Assembly: GCA_029931535.1 (NCBI GenBank)
Contig: JAQPZY010001695.1
Coordinates: 6,730,001-6,794,000, forward strand
Source: Margaritifera margaritifera
Taxonomy: Eukaryota; Mollusca; Bivalvia; Unionida; Margaritiferidae
Reading direction: 5' to 3'
DNA length: 64,000 nt
Position numbers and translations under genes: made by a program. Shown in pieces: positions 25,668 through 38,891 of this stretch. The notes beneath the pieces are model-generated. The model was not told the DNA's origin, did not search any database, and worked only from the letters and a program-made list of their open reading frames with translations. Within the stretch, counting starts at the first letter, position 1, and each line of letters opens with the position of its first letter.

Positions 25668-26083
25668 TACTGCCTGGGGAATGGCTCTGTTTGTCCTAGC
25701 TACATACGTACTGACTGGGGAATGGCTCTGTTAGTCCTAGCTATATACGTACTGACTGGAGAATGGCTCTGTTTGTCCTAGCTATATATGTACTGACTGG
25801 GGAATGGCTCTGTTTGTCCTAGCTATATACGTACTGTCTGGGGAATGGCTCTGTTTGTTCTAACTATATACGTACTGACCGGGGAATGGCTCTGTTTGTC
25901 CTAGCTATATACGTACTGACTGTGGAATGATTCTCCTTTGTCCTAGCTATATACGTACTGACTGGGGAATGGCTCTGTTTGTCCTAGCTATATACATACT
26001 GACTGGGGAATGATTCTCTTTTGTCCTAGCTATATACGTACTGACTGGGGAATGTCTGTGTTTATCCTAGCTATATACGTATT
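25668..26083. repeat. 41-bp minisatellite
   Basis: About ten copies of ACTGACTGGGGAATGGCTCT followed by GTTTGTCCTAGCTATATACGT. The partner flank at about 37,316-37,360 has only one copy, so the expansion happened after or independently of the segment duplication. Confidence 0.93.
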
Positions 26084-26439
26084 AAATCTATATACGCGGC
26101 AAATCTTTGAATTAACGTAAAAATAGTCATTTTGTATTTTCCAGAATACTATAAATAAAGCGTGTTATACTGTGGGTTACTAATTCGATACCTATTCGCG
26201 GCAATGTGGTATTATTATCTAGATCATGGGTTATGTGAGAATTTGGGCTATAGCAGTGTACAATTATTTTAAACTATTTAATTAACTGGTGTTGATAAAA
26301 AAAAATTATAATCTGTATTTAAGACGGCTATTCAATTTCAACAGGTAATATCAGCTGTTATCAACTTTTGATATCTCCAAAAACAACAGTTTTAGCAAGC
26401 TGAGCTGAGACATCGTATCTTTCTCAAGAGAACTTGAAA

Positions 26440-26515
26440 TTGCCCGATGGCACTGAGGTTAAAACTCGCGACTCACTGTCTACGAATCGGACATTCCGCA
26501 ACTGTATCTGCATAG
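26440..26515 (-). other. tRNA-derived sequence, degraded
   Basis: It aligns with the tRNA-like element at 37,664-37,735 in the duplicated flank. The B-box equivalent is damaged (GGTTAAAAC for GGTTCGAAC on the plus strand). Probably the head of an old tRNA-derived SINE rather than a working tRNA. Confidence 0.45.
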
Positions 26516-27227
26516 AGAATTTGGAGATATCGGTCTGGGGAAAGACAGAAACACCTTGCGGTTATTTACATCAAGCGGATACGTTTTGAGCTTATCCCTT
26601 GAGAAAGAGTTGACATCATCAAACATTAGGATGTCAAAAACACAAAAAACTTTTGTACAGCTAAATTAAATTGGTGTTACAAATTCTTCCTGATTTATTT
26701 ACTTTTCTTTACCTCAAAGGTGTCAACACTCGCAGCGCCGCCTAGCGCCCAAAATATTAGTGGCACCTCGTTTTCATTGCACTTCTTTTTCTTCTCCTAG
26801 CTGTGGTCTGATTCCCAATGCATAGAAATGAAGGCCAAAGCGGGCTGGATGACCCAGGTTACGTTGTGATATATCCATTTTATATTACATAGCGAACACC
26901 ATTTCATTTGCGCAAGTGAGTTACATAAAAATCAAACCGACTATATTGAACAAGGAGTTCAATGAGTATTCCAATTGGAGTCACATAAAGTTAATAAATG
27001 ATAAAACGGAGCAACGGAGTCCAATAAAAATTGTTAAAGACGCAGCTATTACATTCATGGTTTTCATGCATGATAAATGATTTACATCCGGTAGACTTAT
27101 ATTTACTAAGTATTATATTTTATTCATTTTGGCTACAATGGAAAATAAAATGAATTTTACATTACATGCAATGTGTAAAGTTTTGTAGTTTGATAGTTCC
27201 AAAAAGAATATCTGTACGTGGCGTCCC

Positions 27228-29240
27228 ATCAGCACAACTCACCTGAGGTAAGATTTGCAGTTTCTTTTTATAACACCATCAATTTGTGCGCTAATATCAG
27301 GCCTTTCAAGCAGTTTCCTTTGCCTTCCAAGCAGTTTCCTTTGCCAATTTCTACAAGTCTTAGCAAAATTTGCCGTAAACAACATATTTCTTCTTACGAA
27401 ATTTCCTCTGGACATCAACCTCATAGAAAGCTGATACATTCAATTTGCCGCCAAAGAGGTACCGCCTCCTGCATCCGCCCCGCCACGTTTCCTCTATATT
27501 ACCGAAAGGGAGTCATTGACATCAGGACTAATTGGAAGTTACCATGGAAACCAGTTAAGGTTCATCAGCAATAAGTTGGTTTCTAGGATATTTTATCTTT
27601 TTAGATGCTGTACTACTTTCAGAGCACCCTCTTGAAGAGATATAATGCAATGATTCAAGTGTTCAGAATATGTTAAATCTATCGCTACAATATCAAGAAA
27701 CGTAACATATTTACATCATCTGATGACGAAGTTTCATATTTCTATTGATGTATGAATTGTTATAAGTTATAATGATGTTAGTGCCATCTTTGCATCTAAA
27801 TCATGCGAGATGTTTTTTGTTGTGTTAAATTTCAATAAAAAGAAGACCATGTAGAAATAGAAGTGAAGCCAAGATTATTTATGTTTATTTAAAAACTGTG
27901 ATGCTGGTCCTTTGTATGCTGAAACTTATCTGCTAAAAATTCCAAATGAAATTCAGTGAAAGAATTTACTACCTTCGGTGGTTTCTCTCCTGCACTTCTT
28001 TTTGTTAGTGCTCTTGATGGACATAGCTTGGAACGGGTCTTCGTCTGTATTATATGCTTGGACGATTCCTTATTTTTTTTTTTTTTTTGAGAAAATTTTG
28101 GTATGTCGGACAAGGTTATTGCTGTATTAGATCTCACATCTGGAGCATGCCATAGCGTCCCGAATAGCGTTTCCAATTCCTTGTATAATAACTTCCTTCC
28201 ACATGTGTCTCTAACCTTCTTCTCATACATCTGTAGGGCATACACGGAAAGTTATATACATATATAATACAGTAGAGGGTTAAGTTTTATCTATCCTCCC
28301 TTCCTTTCTCTTTTAAGCATTCGTGCGTATATCGAAAATTGTCATGTCAGCAGAGATCATGAAAAGAGTATGCAGACTCCTATTTACAAGAGAAATTTTC
28401 TCTATAATCTTATAATAATTTTGAACACCTATGTTTGACTTGATACGTTTTGTCATTCTTCGATCATGTCGAATTAATTGCAGTATACGAAGCTCACTGC
28501 TTTGCCTTCTGCATTTTGTTTGTGGGAGGAATATAACACATCAATTACAACACACAGTCACCATACGGTTAAAATTCATCGCCCCTTTCTCAGTATCAGA
28601 CGTCCATGATAAGGTGAAATTTAGTCTGGAATTCGTTAAGTTTCAAATAACGTCCAGAAATTGTGCAGGAAATTGTTTTGTAGAAATCCCCGTTGGTATA
28701 CGACATGCAGTGCACACCGTCAATTCTCAAAGACTTGTTTGGAAAAGGCAGAAAAAAGCGTAACATTTCTTAATAAATAGTTCTTCAATGGAACCATATT
28801 CGAATACTCTATTAAAGTGGATGGAATAATGTTGAGTCGCATTCATCTAGTTATGTCTAAACGATAGCATTTCACGGCAGGATCTACCCAATCCCGGAGT
28901 TTACAGGTGAATTAGATTTTTGTTCTACTTCTGAAACAATAACCGAATATCATGATTGTGGTTTTATCCCCAGAAAGTAAGTTGAGATCGATCATATATC
29001 TTCTTTTCTCTTATAACACGGAATACCTAAAAAAATGACGTACTGCAATCAGTGAAATCGCGCATTACATATATGAAGAAATATCAGACCAAGCTGTACC
29101 TTGGAAAAACTTTTCATTATTTAAAGGAGGAGTAAAACCGTCTTCTGGTGAGCAAAAGGACCTGTATTGCTCACATTGCATTTCAACACAAAATTGAGGC
29201 GAGATAAAATTTCAATTTTATATGTATTTATGTGTGTCTG

Positions 29241-29330
<90 letters not shown>

Positions 29331-29735
29331 ACAGTTTATTTTTAATGTTATCCTAACTCTTCTTTAGTGTGTCTTCTTCAACCTGCAGATATGTTTCATG
29401 GTATTCTGTCAATATTTTTGTCCGTGAAGGTTTGCGTCTCCCGTCAGTACAAAAACTCTCTAGGAAAAAGTGGTCCATGACAAGTTTGTACTAACTTCAT
29501 ACAACACGAGTTCGTAACATTCGTCGACATGCCCGCCAGTTGTGAACTCAACATTTTTAACGAATTCGCACAGGTCGGCCACATTATCGGTGAAATATAT
29601 GTACATTCTGACATAAGTACTCTTGTCACAATAATCTCCGTGTGCAAAACTTGTGATTCTGATTCCTGTAATGTCCGCCTGGGGAGCGATGTACGATGTA
29701 TTGGAGACACTCTCGCCAAAACATGACGCCATGGA
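27228..29735 (-). pseudogene. vWA gene copy 1, pseudogene with four recognisable exons
   Basis: All four exons of the intact gene at 57,204-60,976 are recognisable on the minus strand. Exon 1 (about 29,735-29,375) keeps HGDYCD, FTDNVADLCEF and DECYELVLYEV. It has lost one base at the metal-site serine, has Tyr for the metal-site Asp, lacks about 45 bp and has stops near 29,460 and 29,410. Exon 2 (about 28,745-28,590) keeps the VHC...NGDFYK...SGRYLKL order but its acceptor reads AAG. Exon 3 (28,230-27,973) is open for 86 codons and keeps both splice sites. Exon 4 (about 27,590-27,228) has a 21-bp internal duplication and frame breaks. Clearly a relative; a functional product is very unlikely. 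Confidence 0.82.
29241..29330. repeat. TCTA tetranucleotide microsatellite
   Basis: About 22 uninterrupted TCTA repeats just beyond the 3' end of exon 1 of vWA copy 1, within its former intron 1. Confidence 0.98.
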
Positions 29736-29940
29736 CCGGTGATATAAAAAGAGTAAACCACTTAAATTAGTTGTTCTGGAGTTAAGACGGCGGCCATATT
29801 TGATGTGAAACAAGATGATGTGTTCGATAAATTTTTGATGTTTTTAGATAAGTAGCGTTTGGATTAAATTAAAATAGCAATAGTACCGGCAATATACATT
29901 GATAACATTACAACCCAAAAATTTCATCCACCATGCTGTC

Positions 29941-30010
29941 AATTGCTTGGTCTAGTGGTAAGCATGGCGACCTGTCACACAGGAGTTCCTCGTTTGAATC
30001 CTACAATGTA
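29941..30010 (+). other. tRNA-Asp-like element
   Basis: It contains an A-box-like TGGTCTAGTGGTAAGC, an anticodon-loop sequence CTGTCAC (GTC, Asp) and a B-box-like CGTTTGAATCC with tRNA spacing. The anticodon and acceptor stems pair poorly, so this is a tRNA pseudogene or SINE head and not a working tRNA. Confidence 0.5.
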
Positions 30011-30052
30011 CTACAACAAACAGTGGTAGCCATTCTTAGCTGATCTGATGGT

Positions 30053-30118
30053 GGGAATCGAAGCTTCGACTTTGCGGTTGCGAGTCCAACTCCTTAACCA
30101 CCGAGTCACGACGGCTCT
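30053..30118 (-). other. tRNA-derived element
   Basis: On the minus strand it reads TGACTCGGTGGTTAAGG (A-box type), then CTCGCAA in anticodon-loop position and GCTTCGATTCCC (B-box type). It lies between the tRNA-Asp-like element and a vWA exon fragment. Confidence 0.45.
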
Positions 30119-30124
30119 CGCCTG

Positions 30125-30345
30125 ACCTACTCTTGCGAGTTCTTTCTGCAACATCGTCTATCTCTTCTTTTCTATCAACCCTTCCAAGCAATTTCCGTCC
30201 CCAATCTCTACAATACATCACAAACATGATGAAAACAACAAATTTATACTTTGGTCTGCAACCTCATAGATTGCTGGCACGTTCAGTTTTCCTCCATAAA
30301 ATCTGACGTTTAATTCCATGGATGAGCTTCATCTTCGGGAAGCTA
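30125..30345 (-). pseudogene. vWA exon-4 fragment
   Basis: The minus-strand frame contains CRDWGRKLLGRVDRKEEID, matching CRNWERNLLGKADIKAQID of the intact gene. Upstream DNA encoding the fibrous VPAIYE-type segment follows in the expected order (GCTGGCACGTTCAGTTTTCC). Only exon 4 is recognisable, and no exon 3 relative is seen on the right. About 40 bp of its right end are repeated, diverged, at 30,441-30,480. Confidence 0.7.
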
Positions 30346-30520
30346 TATATACAGACAGACAGACATACAGACCGACAGAGACAGAGAGAGTGTTCATGCT
30401 TCTATGGTCTCTAATAATTTGGATTTTAAAAAATATTTTTTTATAACATCCGACGTTTCTTCCCTGGATGAGCTTCGTCTATTTTAATGTGTAATAAATG
30501 CAACATGGCAGGCAAACATG

Positions 30521-30556
<36 letters not shown>

Positions 30557-30563
30557 ACACACA

Positions 30564-30646
<83 letters not shown>

Positions 30647-31777
30647 CCTGTACATTATTCGCTCCTAGAGTTATTAATATTCTTGGGCACAAAAGTTAAG
30701 TGGGACGGATAAATAGATAAAACAAAGCACACATTATACCTATCATACATCCTCTAAATCAGCAGATGAATTGTGTGGAAGATAATGTAATATTTTAAAT
30801 TGATATGTGAAACATAAACAGAGTTGATAACTTTTTGAATACATACAATTTAAAACTTAACCTTTAATTGGCATCATATAACCAGTACGTGCCGTTAAAC
30901 CCTAATACAACACACATATATACCCTTGGTGAATGATCTTTCTTTGCAGGAGAGAAACCTCTCTGACCTATTTTCTTTACTTTGGATTTCAAGGCTGTGA
31001 ATTATACTTATGTAAAACAAAAGTTTTGCAAGCAGTGGACACAGCGTGTCTCGAGATAAAAAGCTACTGCTTAGTTTGAAATATTGCTGAAACCGATGCA
31101 ATCAGAAAAGCAAAAGACCAACTGTAAAAGTAGGAAATACGAACAATGAGCATAAATTATGAAAAAATAAATGCTAAGTTAATTTACTTACCCTGGATTA
31201 ATTATTCACGTCCTGCCTTAGATAGTGAAGTGTACTAGATCATTAGATAGTGAAGTGTACTAGATAGCCATCAAACCATCAATAATTGCTCAAGGTCTTG
31301 TGTTTATATAGCTTTTAGACATTAAATTGAGATAACACCCTAGTTTTTCTTCACCAACAACTCTTGTTCGCATGTCATCGCCATAGTAATTTACACATGT
31401 TAAAACTGGTTAAATTATATGCTCATTACCATTTTTACATCTGACAAGCCTTGAATCACCCTTAGATAATGGTGGTCAACTTTCCACTCTAAAAGCCACA
31501 TTCTTCGTGTCCGAGTCCAAACTATGATAATTATCATCTTCAATCCACCTTTTCCGAAATTTACATCATTACACAATTTTAGCACAAATTCTGCGGTCAC
31601 AACAATATTGTAAATTGATGTTGACATAATTGATTTACATTTTGAGCTTTTCCAAGTGGCTGCTCAACAAGTATTTTATATTTCCTTTAGCAGCTACTTG
31701 CAAAAGTTCACTTCTGAATAGTAACACCCAAACATATCTTCATGCAGAATATATTTATATGGTCTTTCTAAGCTCCA

Positions 31778-31856
<79 letters not shown>

Positions 31857-32379
31857 GCATTCTGCTATTATCAAACGTTCATGGTTCGTTCGCGATAATA
31901 ATTATTATAATAGAGCAAAGTTATTATGCATCAACACCAACACACTTACCATGAACATTCTATACTTCATATCTTATCCCGAACATGTTCTGCTGGAATC
32001 GCCTCACTAGCGAAGCATTCATCGTTGGGTGGGATCAAAGCACATGAAAACCATGATAATAAACGACACCATATTGTATTTATATTTCCCTCATTTTCTC
32101 AAAATAATAAAAACTTTGATCAAATACAATATAACATTGTTCTTGCATTTCCCTTATTTATTCACAGCACTAGAAATATCTGTCTACATTTTCTAAGCTA
32201 TAAAGTTTATTTTGACATAACATTGCTCTCTCGATCGATCATTCGACTGAATTTCTAATATTATACACATGTACTCGTTTCCTACTAAATATATCATGTT
32301 AGATGTACTCTGAAGTACTATTGACTGTTATTTGTTGAGTTAAATTAGTTTCATTGTATTGTCCTTTTAATTTCAGTAA
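30346..32379. other. Spacer with microsatellites
   Basis: No gene recognised. A CA tract followed by a long TA tract occupies 30,525-30,641, and a GT tract lies at 31,780-31,853. A 24-bp segment (TTAGATAGTGAAGTGTACTAGAT cut at 20: TTAGATAGTGAAGTGTACTA) is duplicated near 31,219 and 31,245. Confidence 0.55.
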
Positions 32380-32694
32380 TTAAGAAAAAAAATAATGACA
32401 ATAGACGCACATTCCATATATACAACACGACTTCGCTATCTGATCCCAATCTATATGACTTTTAAAACATGAATGTCTCACCAAAGTAACAATACATGCA
32501 ACAATATCAATACAACAAGATGCAGAACGGTTCTCCTGTATAGAAAAATACAATTGCACAAGTGCAATGACTACATGGATAAAAGCTGAAAATTTTGGAC
32601 CTTCAAGCACAACTACACGCACTGCATCGATGAGTTTTACGGTTTCATCCATCTGGAAAGGAATAACAAATGAAACATTTAATTATATGATAGG

Positions 32695-32791
<97 letters not shown>

Positions 32792-34312
32792 AAACAAAGT
32801 AACAAAAAACAAAACAAAGAATAAGTAAAGACTGTAAATTTATGAAAACTCTTATTGAGGAACACTTCATTTTAATTTTAGACATGATGCAAACTAACTT
32901 AAATTTAATTGCCTTCCTTTTCTGAGATTCCCAACCTTAAAAAATAAACAATTAGCTAGGGAACGTAAATTGATGAAGACTGTAAATTAGGATTGATGTT
33001 AAGTGGAGGTTTTATGATGCATAGATGAGAAGAGTCTCTATATTTAGGACCAAAGTTCATGAAGAAAGACTTAAATAACGAAGCTAAAGCTAACGCCATT
33101 TCTTTCATGTTTTCTGTCACAATTGCGCAGGGGAATCGCAAATTTTGAAAGACATTTTGGATGATCAGGGTCAACATTTTATTGAGAAAGACTTTGAAAC
33201 GCACTTATCTCTCAGAAACATGATACAAAAAAAATTGCCTGGCGAAGCTTCATGATTGTGCAATTAAAAGTCAGCGTTGGTAGCATAATGGTACAATGTA
33301 TGAAATATGCGTTGCTGAGATTTTTTAATGAACAGCCTATGAAAAGAATTTTGACCATGATTTATGCAAATTTGTTTTATTTTTGTGTTTTTAGCGTCCG
33401 GGATAATATCATACCCTCGGTTTGTACATCTGTCTGTCTGTTTCACTGCCTCCTCCTAATCTGCTGGGTGATATGTTTCACACGGTACTTTTCTTGTCTG
33501 GTTCGAGGGAAAAAGCAGGGATTGGAGTGCAAAAGTTCACATGTAATAAAACAAAATTTGTCCATGACCCTTCCTCATGAAAATTCCCTCAGCTTAGTAC
33601 TTGACTTGTTCATATCAAAACAATTTTTATGAGGGATACTATTTACCGATTTGCCTTTCCCCTCCGAGATCCGAGACAAGTGGTTTATAGGTCACATTTG
33701 GTCAAATTTGTGTCTTTTATATTGACTTGTACTAATCCTCTGGGTAGAATTTTAATTTGTAATACTTATCTGTATCATAAATATCTGCATGAAGGTTTTT
33801 AATTTTTGGCTCCCTCCCAGAATGTTCTCTGGGATGATATCAAAACGTTAAGGAAACTTAAATTTCAGTGACAGTGCCATTCTGGAATATTTGTTACAAA
33901 ATTTTATATATGCAGTTATACAAGGCGACACAGCGCTTTAATCACGGACGAAGGTGGATTGAATGAAGGGAGCTGGGAGGGAGGATTTAAAATGATACTG
34001 TTTCAAATTAGGTAATATATGGAAAGAGTGGTGATTTACGAGCCAATGAAGTCTATCTGGCTTTAGTCTTTATATTTTATTTCATTTGTCTTGATTGTAC
34101 ATTTCCTCGTATTTCAATTAACAAATTGAGACAATGTTGAATGAAATAATTGTGAAAATTATATAAAAAATACTGCAATGTTCATCTCACATTGGAGCAG
34201 ATAGATGTTGACTTACGTAAACTTTCATCGCTTCAAATTTTCTTGAACAACAGCAAGCAGAAATAGCAATGATGACATTCATGAACACTGAGATCAGTCC
34301 ATGGTAAGACAT
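32380..34312 (-). CDS. Possible two-exon small membrane protein gene
   Basis: A 32-codon exon at 34,312-34,217 starts ATG. It encodes a hydrophobic stretch (GLISVFMNVIIAISACCC) followed by a basic segment, and ends at a good donor, TAC|GTAAGT. A second exon at 32,652-32,380 follows a strong acceptor (CCTTTCCAG|ATG). It runs 90 codons to a stop, in a compatible phase, with MDETVKLIDAVRVVVLEGPK at its start and further hydrophobic segments. A frame at 33,204-32,956 lies between them but has no clear splice sites. I recognise no family, and there is no support beyond splice sites and open frames. Confidence 0.25.
32697..32788. repeat. TA microsatellite
   Basis: About 90 bp of uninterrupted TA. 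Long IYIY reading frames across it are artefacts. Confidence 0.98.
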
Positions 34313-34595
34313 TTTCCTTACAAATGAAAGAATTATAAAAATGAAAGATAGACTTCTGTAAATACTGCATGTGGAAAACTGCAGTCTGTATGAAACAAGA
34401 AATGTTTTGTATAATTCTACCTGGCATTTAGATTAGATATTACCCACTCAAGATATACATTTCAAAGGGTTTCAGATAATATATAGCATGGCACAAGTTT
34501 TCTTCAAAATATAATCACAATATATGAGAAAATTATTGTTTTGACGCCCCCATCTTCATCTATATTTTTTCTGTTCTTGCACTAGCTACGAATGA

Positions 34596-34875
34596 ACGAT
34601 TCAGAACACATGATCAATTTTACCTTGTAAACGATTCAGAACGCATGATCACTTAAACCCTGTAAACGACTCAGAACGCATGATCACTTAAACCCTGTAA
34701 ACGATTCGGAACGCATAATTACTTAAACCCTGTAAACGACTCAGAACGCATGATGACTTAAACCCTGTAAACGACTCAGAACGCATGATCACTTAAACCC
34801 TGTAAACGATTCAGAACGCATGATCACTTAAACCCTGTAAACGATTCAGAACGCATGATTACTTAAGCTCTGCAA
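34596..34875. repeat. 35-bp minisatellite, eight copies
   Basis: Units of ACGATTCAGAACGCATGATC followed by ACTTAAACCCTGTAA repeat eight times with few changes, ending in a shortened copy near 34,870. Confidence 0.95.
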
Positions 34876-35136
34876 TGGAAGAAATAACAATACGTCTAGA
34901 AGCTAAGCAATCTTTACTTAAGAAAAACAATTAATTTTTTAGCTTCTGCAATGTCTTGTGGCAAAATAACAGGAAAAGGGAAAGGCTATCAAATGACAAT
35001 GGTAAAATATCAAGAATGCTGTCGGAAGTTTCCAAGGTCGTAGACTGTTGAAGTATGTCTCATCTCAGTGAGGAGAGCTATTAAATGAATGCCACAAAAA
35101 AGTACGAACAAATCAGAATCAAACCAAAAACTCCAC

Positions 35137-35187
<51 letters not shown>

Positions 35188-36069
35188 CCTTCACAAGCAG
35201 ACCTCCGTATTCAAAAAGTAACCCAGCTTTAGTACGCATCTTAATGTTTTGATGATTGGTGATTGGTATTGGACAAACCGACTACCATACAAAAATATTT
35301 CAACAGGTCATGTTAATTATGTTTTTTTTTTCATTTTTTTTTTCTTCATAAGATTAAAAATTAATGTTTATTTAAGAAACATGCTCTTTTTGGGGGGTGT
35401 GCAGACCAAGTTGAGATATTTTGTGAATAAGGGGGTCTGGACATCAAAATTAACCCTGTAAGCGGAAGCAAGATTTGAGGCTAGTTTGCATTTAGCTCTT
35501 AAACCGGTAAAGCTAGTAAAATGATGCCATGAAAAATGGGCACGTACAATGTTTCCCTTGCTTTTTGATGTCATGTACGGGTGGGGATATGCTGCTAGGT
35601 CTATGTCTGGTACTTCAGGTCACGTTTCAGGTAGGAATAAGTGAGTCAGATTCAAAATGGATTTGCTTACTTTTACTTAAAGTTTACACTGCAGCAAAAC
35701 GATGGAAAAAGAAAGAGTCAGATGCAATGATTATTCCGTTTACGATTGTAATTCCTGAGAGCTTTATTCACATACCTATTTGTTACAGAAATGGACCAAA
35801 GAAAAAATTTAAGCAACATTTTAACTTTCATTACTTTAACTCAGTTGAATTAAGTTCACTCTTATAACTTCGTTATAATTACTCCTGATAGTTATCAGGA
35901 AATTTTATACAACTTGAAATAGAATACGAGATTACACAGGTGTGCTTTAAACACGTCATGTTTTCACATGTAATTATTGAATATAGAGCACTTAAATTGC
36001 TGTATTTTATTTTGTAATAATTGAATATATAAGCAAGTCAAATGTGTTTCTTCTGTAATTAATTTGTCT
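34876..36069. other. AT-rich spacer with a GT tract
   Basis: A GT tract lies at 35,139-35,186. A 112-codon plus-strand frame at 35,529-35,867 has no motif or splice support that I can see. No mobile element recognised. Confidence 0.5.
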
Positions 36070-36165
36070 GAGATGGTCTGACATGTAAGATGGTCTGACA
36101 TGTGAGATGGTATGTGAGATGGTCTGACATGTGAGATGGTATGTGAGATGGTCTGACATGTGAGT
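36070..36165. repeat. Short irregular repeat of GAGATGGTCTGACATGT
   Basis: Five partial copies of GAGATGGTCTGACATGT, alternating with GAGATGGTATGT. Confidence 0.9.
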
Positions 36166-36347
36166 CAAAAGATATGCTTGATAGTGCTACCCTATGTTCC
36201 CGATTGCAATGTCATACTACACTTCAAATCAAATTGATAGTTATTTCCACAGTCACGATACAGACATTGAGCCGAGAAATATCAAAATATCGTCCCGTGA
36301 TTCAAAGAGACAATTACCTGTTGTTAACAACAAAATTAACTGATAAA

Positions 36348-36350
<3 letters not shown>

Positions 36351-36434
<84 letters not shown>
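36351..36434. repeat. TA then TG microsatellite
   Basis: A TA tract of about 50 bp joins a TG tract of about 34 bp. Confidence 0.97.
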
Positions 36435-36436
<2 letters not shown>

Positions 36437-36860
36437 TGTGCGTGTGATAAAGGAATAATATTGGCGTAAGCTCAAAATATACTTCAGTTCATGACTAGTA
36501 CACAAGCATGACAAACAAAAATCTCTACATACAAAACCCGATTTGTTTTTTAATGACAATGACAGATCATTATGGATTGTTTGAATCATTAATTTCAATC
36601 GAAGAGCTGCACTATCTAAAGATAATGCGATTTTTACATTAAGTCCTTATTGGCCAATTGTAGTTTTGTTTGGTACCTTTTTCTGCGTTTTAACAGTTGT
36701 TTCTGATTTTAATAATAAAAGGCCACAGATGAGCAAACATTGACAGTCATGTACAAACTCCATTGTGATCATATATTTCTTAATCAACTGGGAAATTTAC
36801 GCGGCTCAACAAAAAAAAAAAGGAAAATAAAATTTCATACAATTATTAATATTATTATTT

Positions 36861-38000
<1,140 letters not shown>

Positions 38001-38004
38001 ATTC

Positions 38005-38835
38005 ATCTGGACTGCAACATTGTAGAATCCTAGCATAGTTTTCCGCCTTAAAAGATGTCGTCTGTTATATCTGCAACCGTCCCTGACTCTCCTCTTCCAT
38101 TATGACGCAAATGATTCTGGGGCATAAAGAATGATTGCCAGTTGCCACGTAGACCAATTAAAGTCCCTCAACATAAAGTTTGTTTCGGGGACATTTTCTG
38201 ATTTCAGATGCAGAATTACTCTCCGACGTTCCGGTTGAAGAAACGAAACAAAATTCTTAAAAATGAACCAAAACAGTTGGATATATTTGCAAACTTTGCA
38301 TAATTTAACATATCAACATAATTCTATCAGAAGTTACATCCTTAACTTGATGGTTTGTCACCATTATGGTACTGACATTTTTTTTCTCAATCATATCGGA
38401 CACAACAAATAACAAGTTGTAAATAAAATGTTTCATTTTGACATTAAAAATGCAAGAATCATGTTGCCATACTAACTAATGTATACTTAAACCATGAAAC
38501 CGGCTTCTGGTCGATGAATTTTCCTGATGAACCTTGGAAGCAGTCTTGGCTAAATTTCTTTTCATAGCGGGCTTTGGTAGAAAGGGAAAGATCACTGTTA
38601 TTAGATTTCAATAATAAAGCATTCTGTAGTATTCAGAACATAGTGTCCAAGTCTTTGTGCATATATCCTCCAGGATATATGTCCATCACTTGCTACCCGT
38701 GTATCTATGAAAACAAATTGTCAAATATATTAGACTATGTACATACACATTTTTTTCCACATGGTTCCTGAGAACAATCAATTTTTTTCTTTCTTTTTGT
38801 CCATCTTCTCCCGTCTATAAATATGTACATGTTTG

Positions 38836-38891
<56 letters not shown>

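Larger units (their letters stand above)
25420..27227. repeat. 3' flank of vWA copy 1, duplicated at 36,998-38,000
   Basis: The two flanks share ATGTTGACACA, GACATATA, ATAGCAAATAACTGAACAAA, a minisatellite core, CAGTGTACAAT and a tRNA-like element, in the same order. In both cases a vWA exon-4 relative follows on the right. So the duplication covered the vWA gene and more than 1 kb beyond its 3' end. No protein-coding gene is recognised within the flank. Confidence 0.8.

Noticed and set aside
28431..28763. 110-codon plus-strand frame
   Set aside because: It is antisense to exon 2 of vWA copy 1.
33252..33632. 126-codon plus-strand frame
   Set aside because: No motif, no splice or start context support, and composition typical of AT-rich non-coding sequence.
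34596..34875. Regular 35-bp repeats resembling a CRISPR array
   Set aside because: The units are directly adjacent with no unique spacers, no cas genes are present, and the context is animal DNA. It is a minisatellite.
35529..35867. 112-codon plus-strand frame as a gene
   Set aside because: No recognisable domain or splice partners, and it could be chance in this length of sequence.
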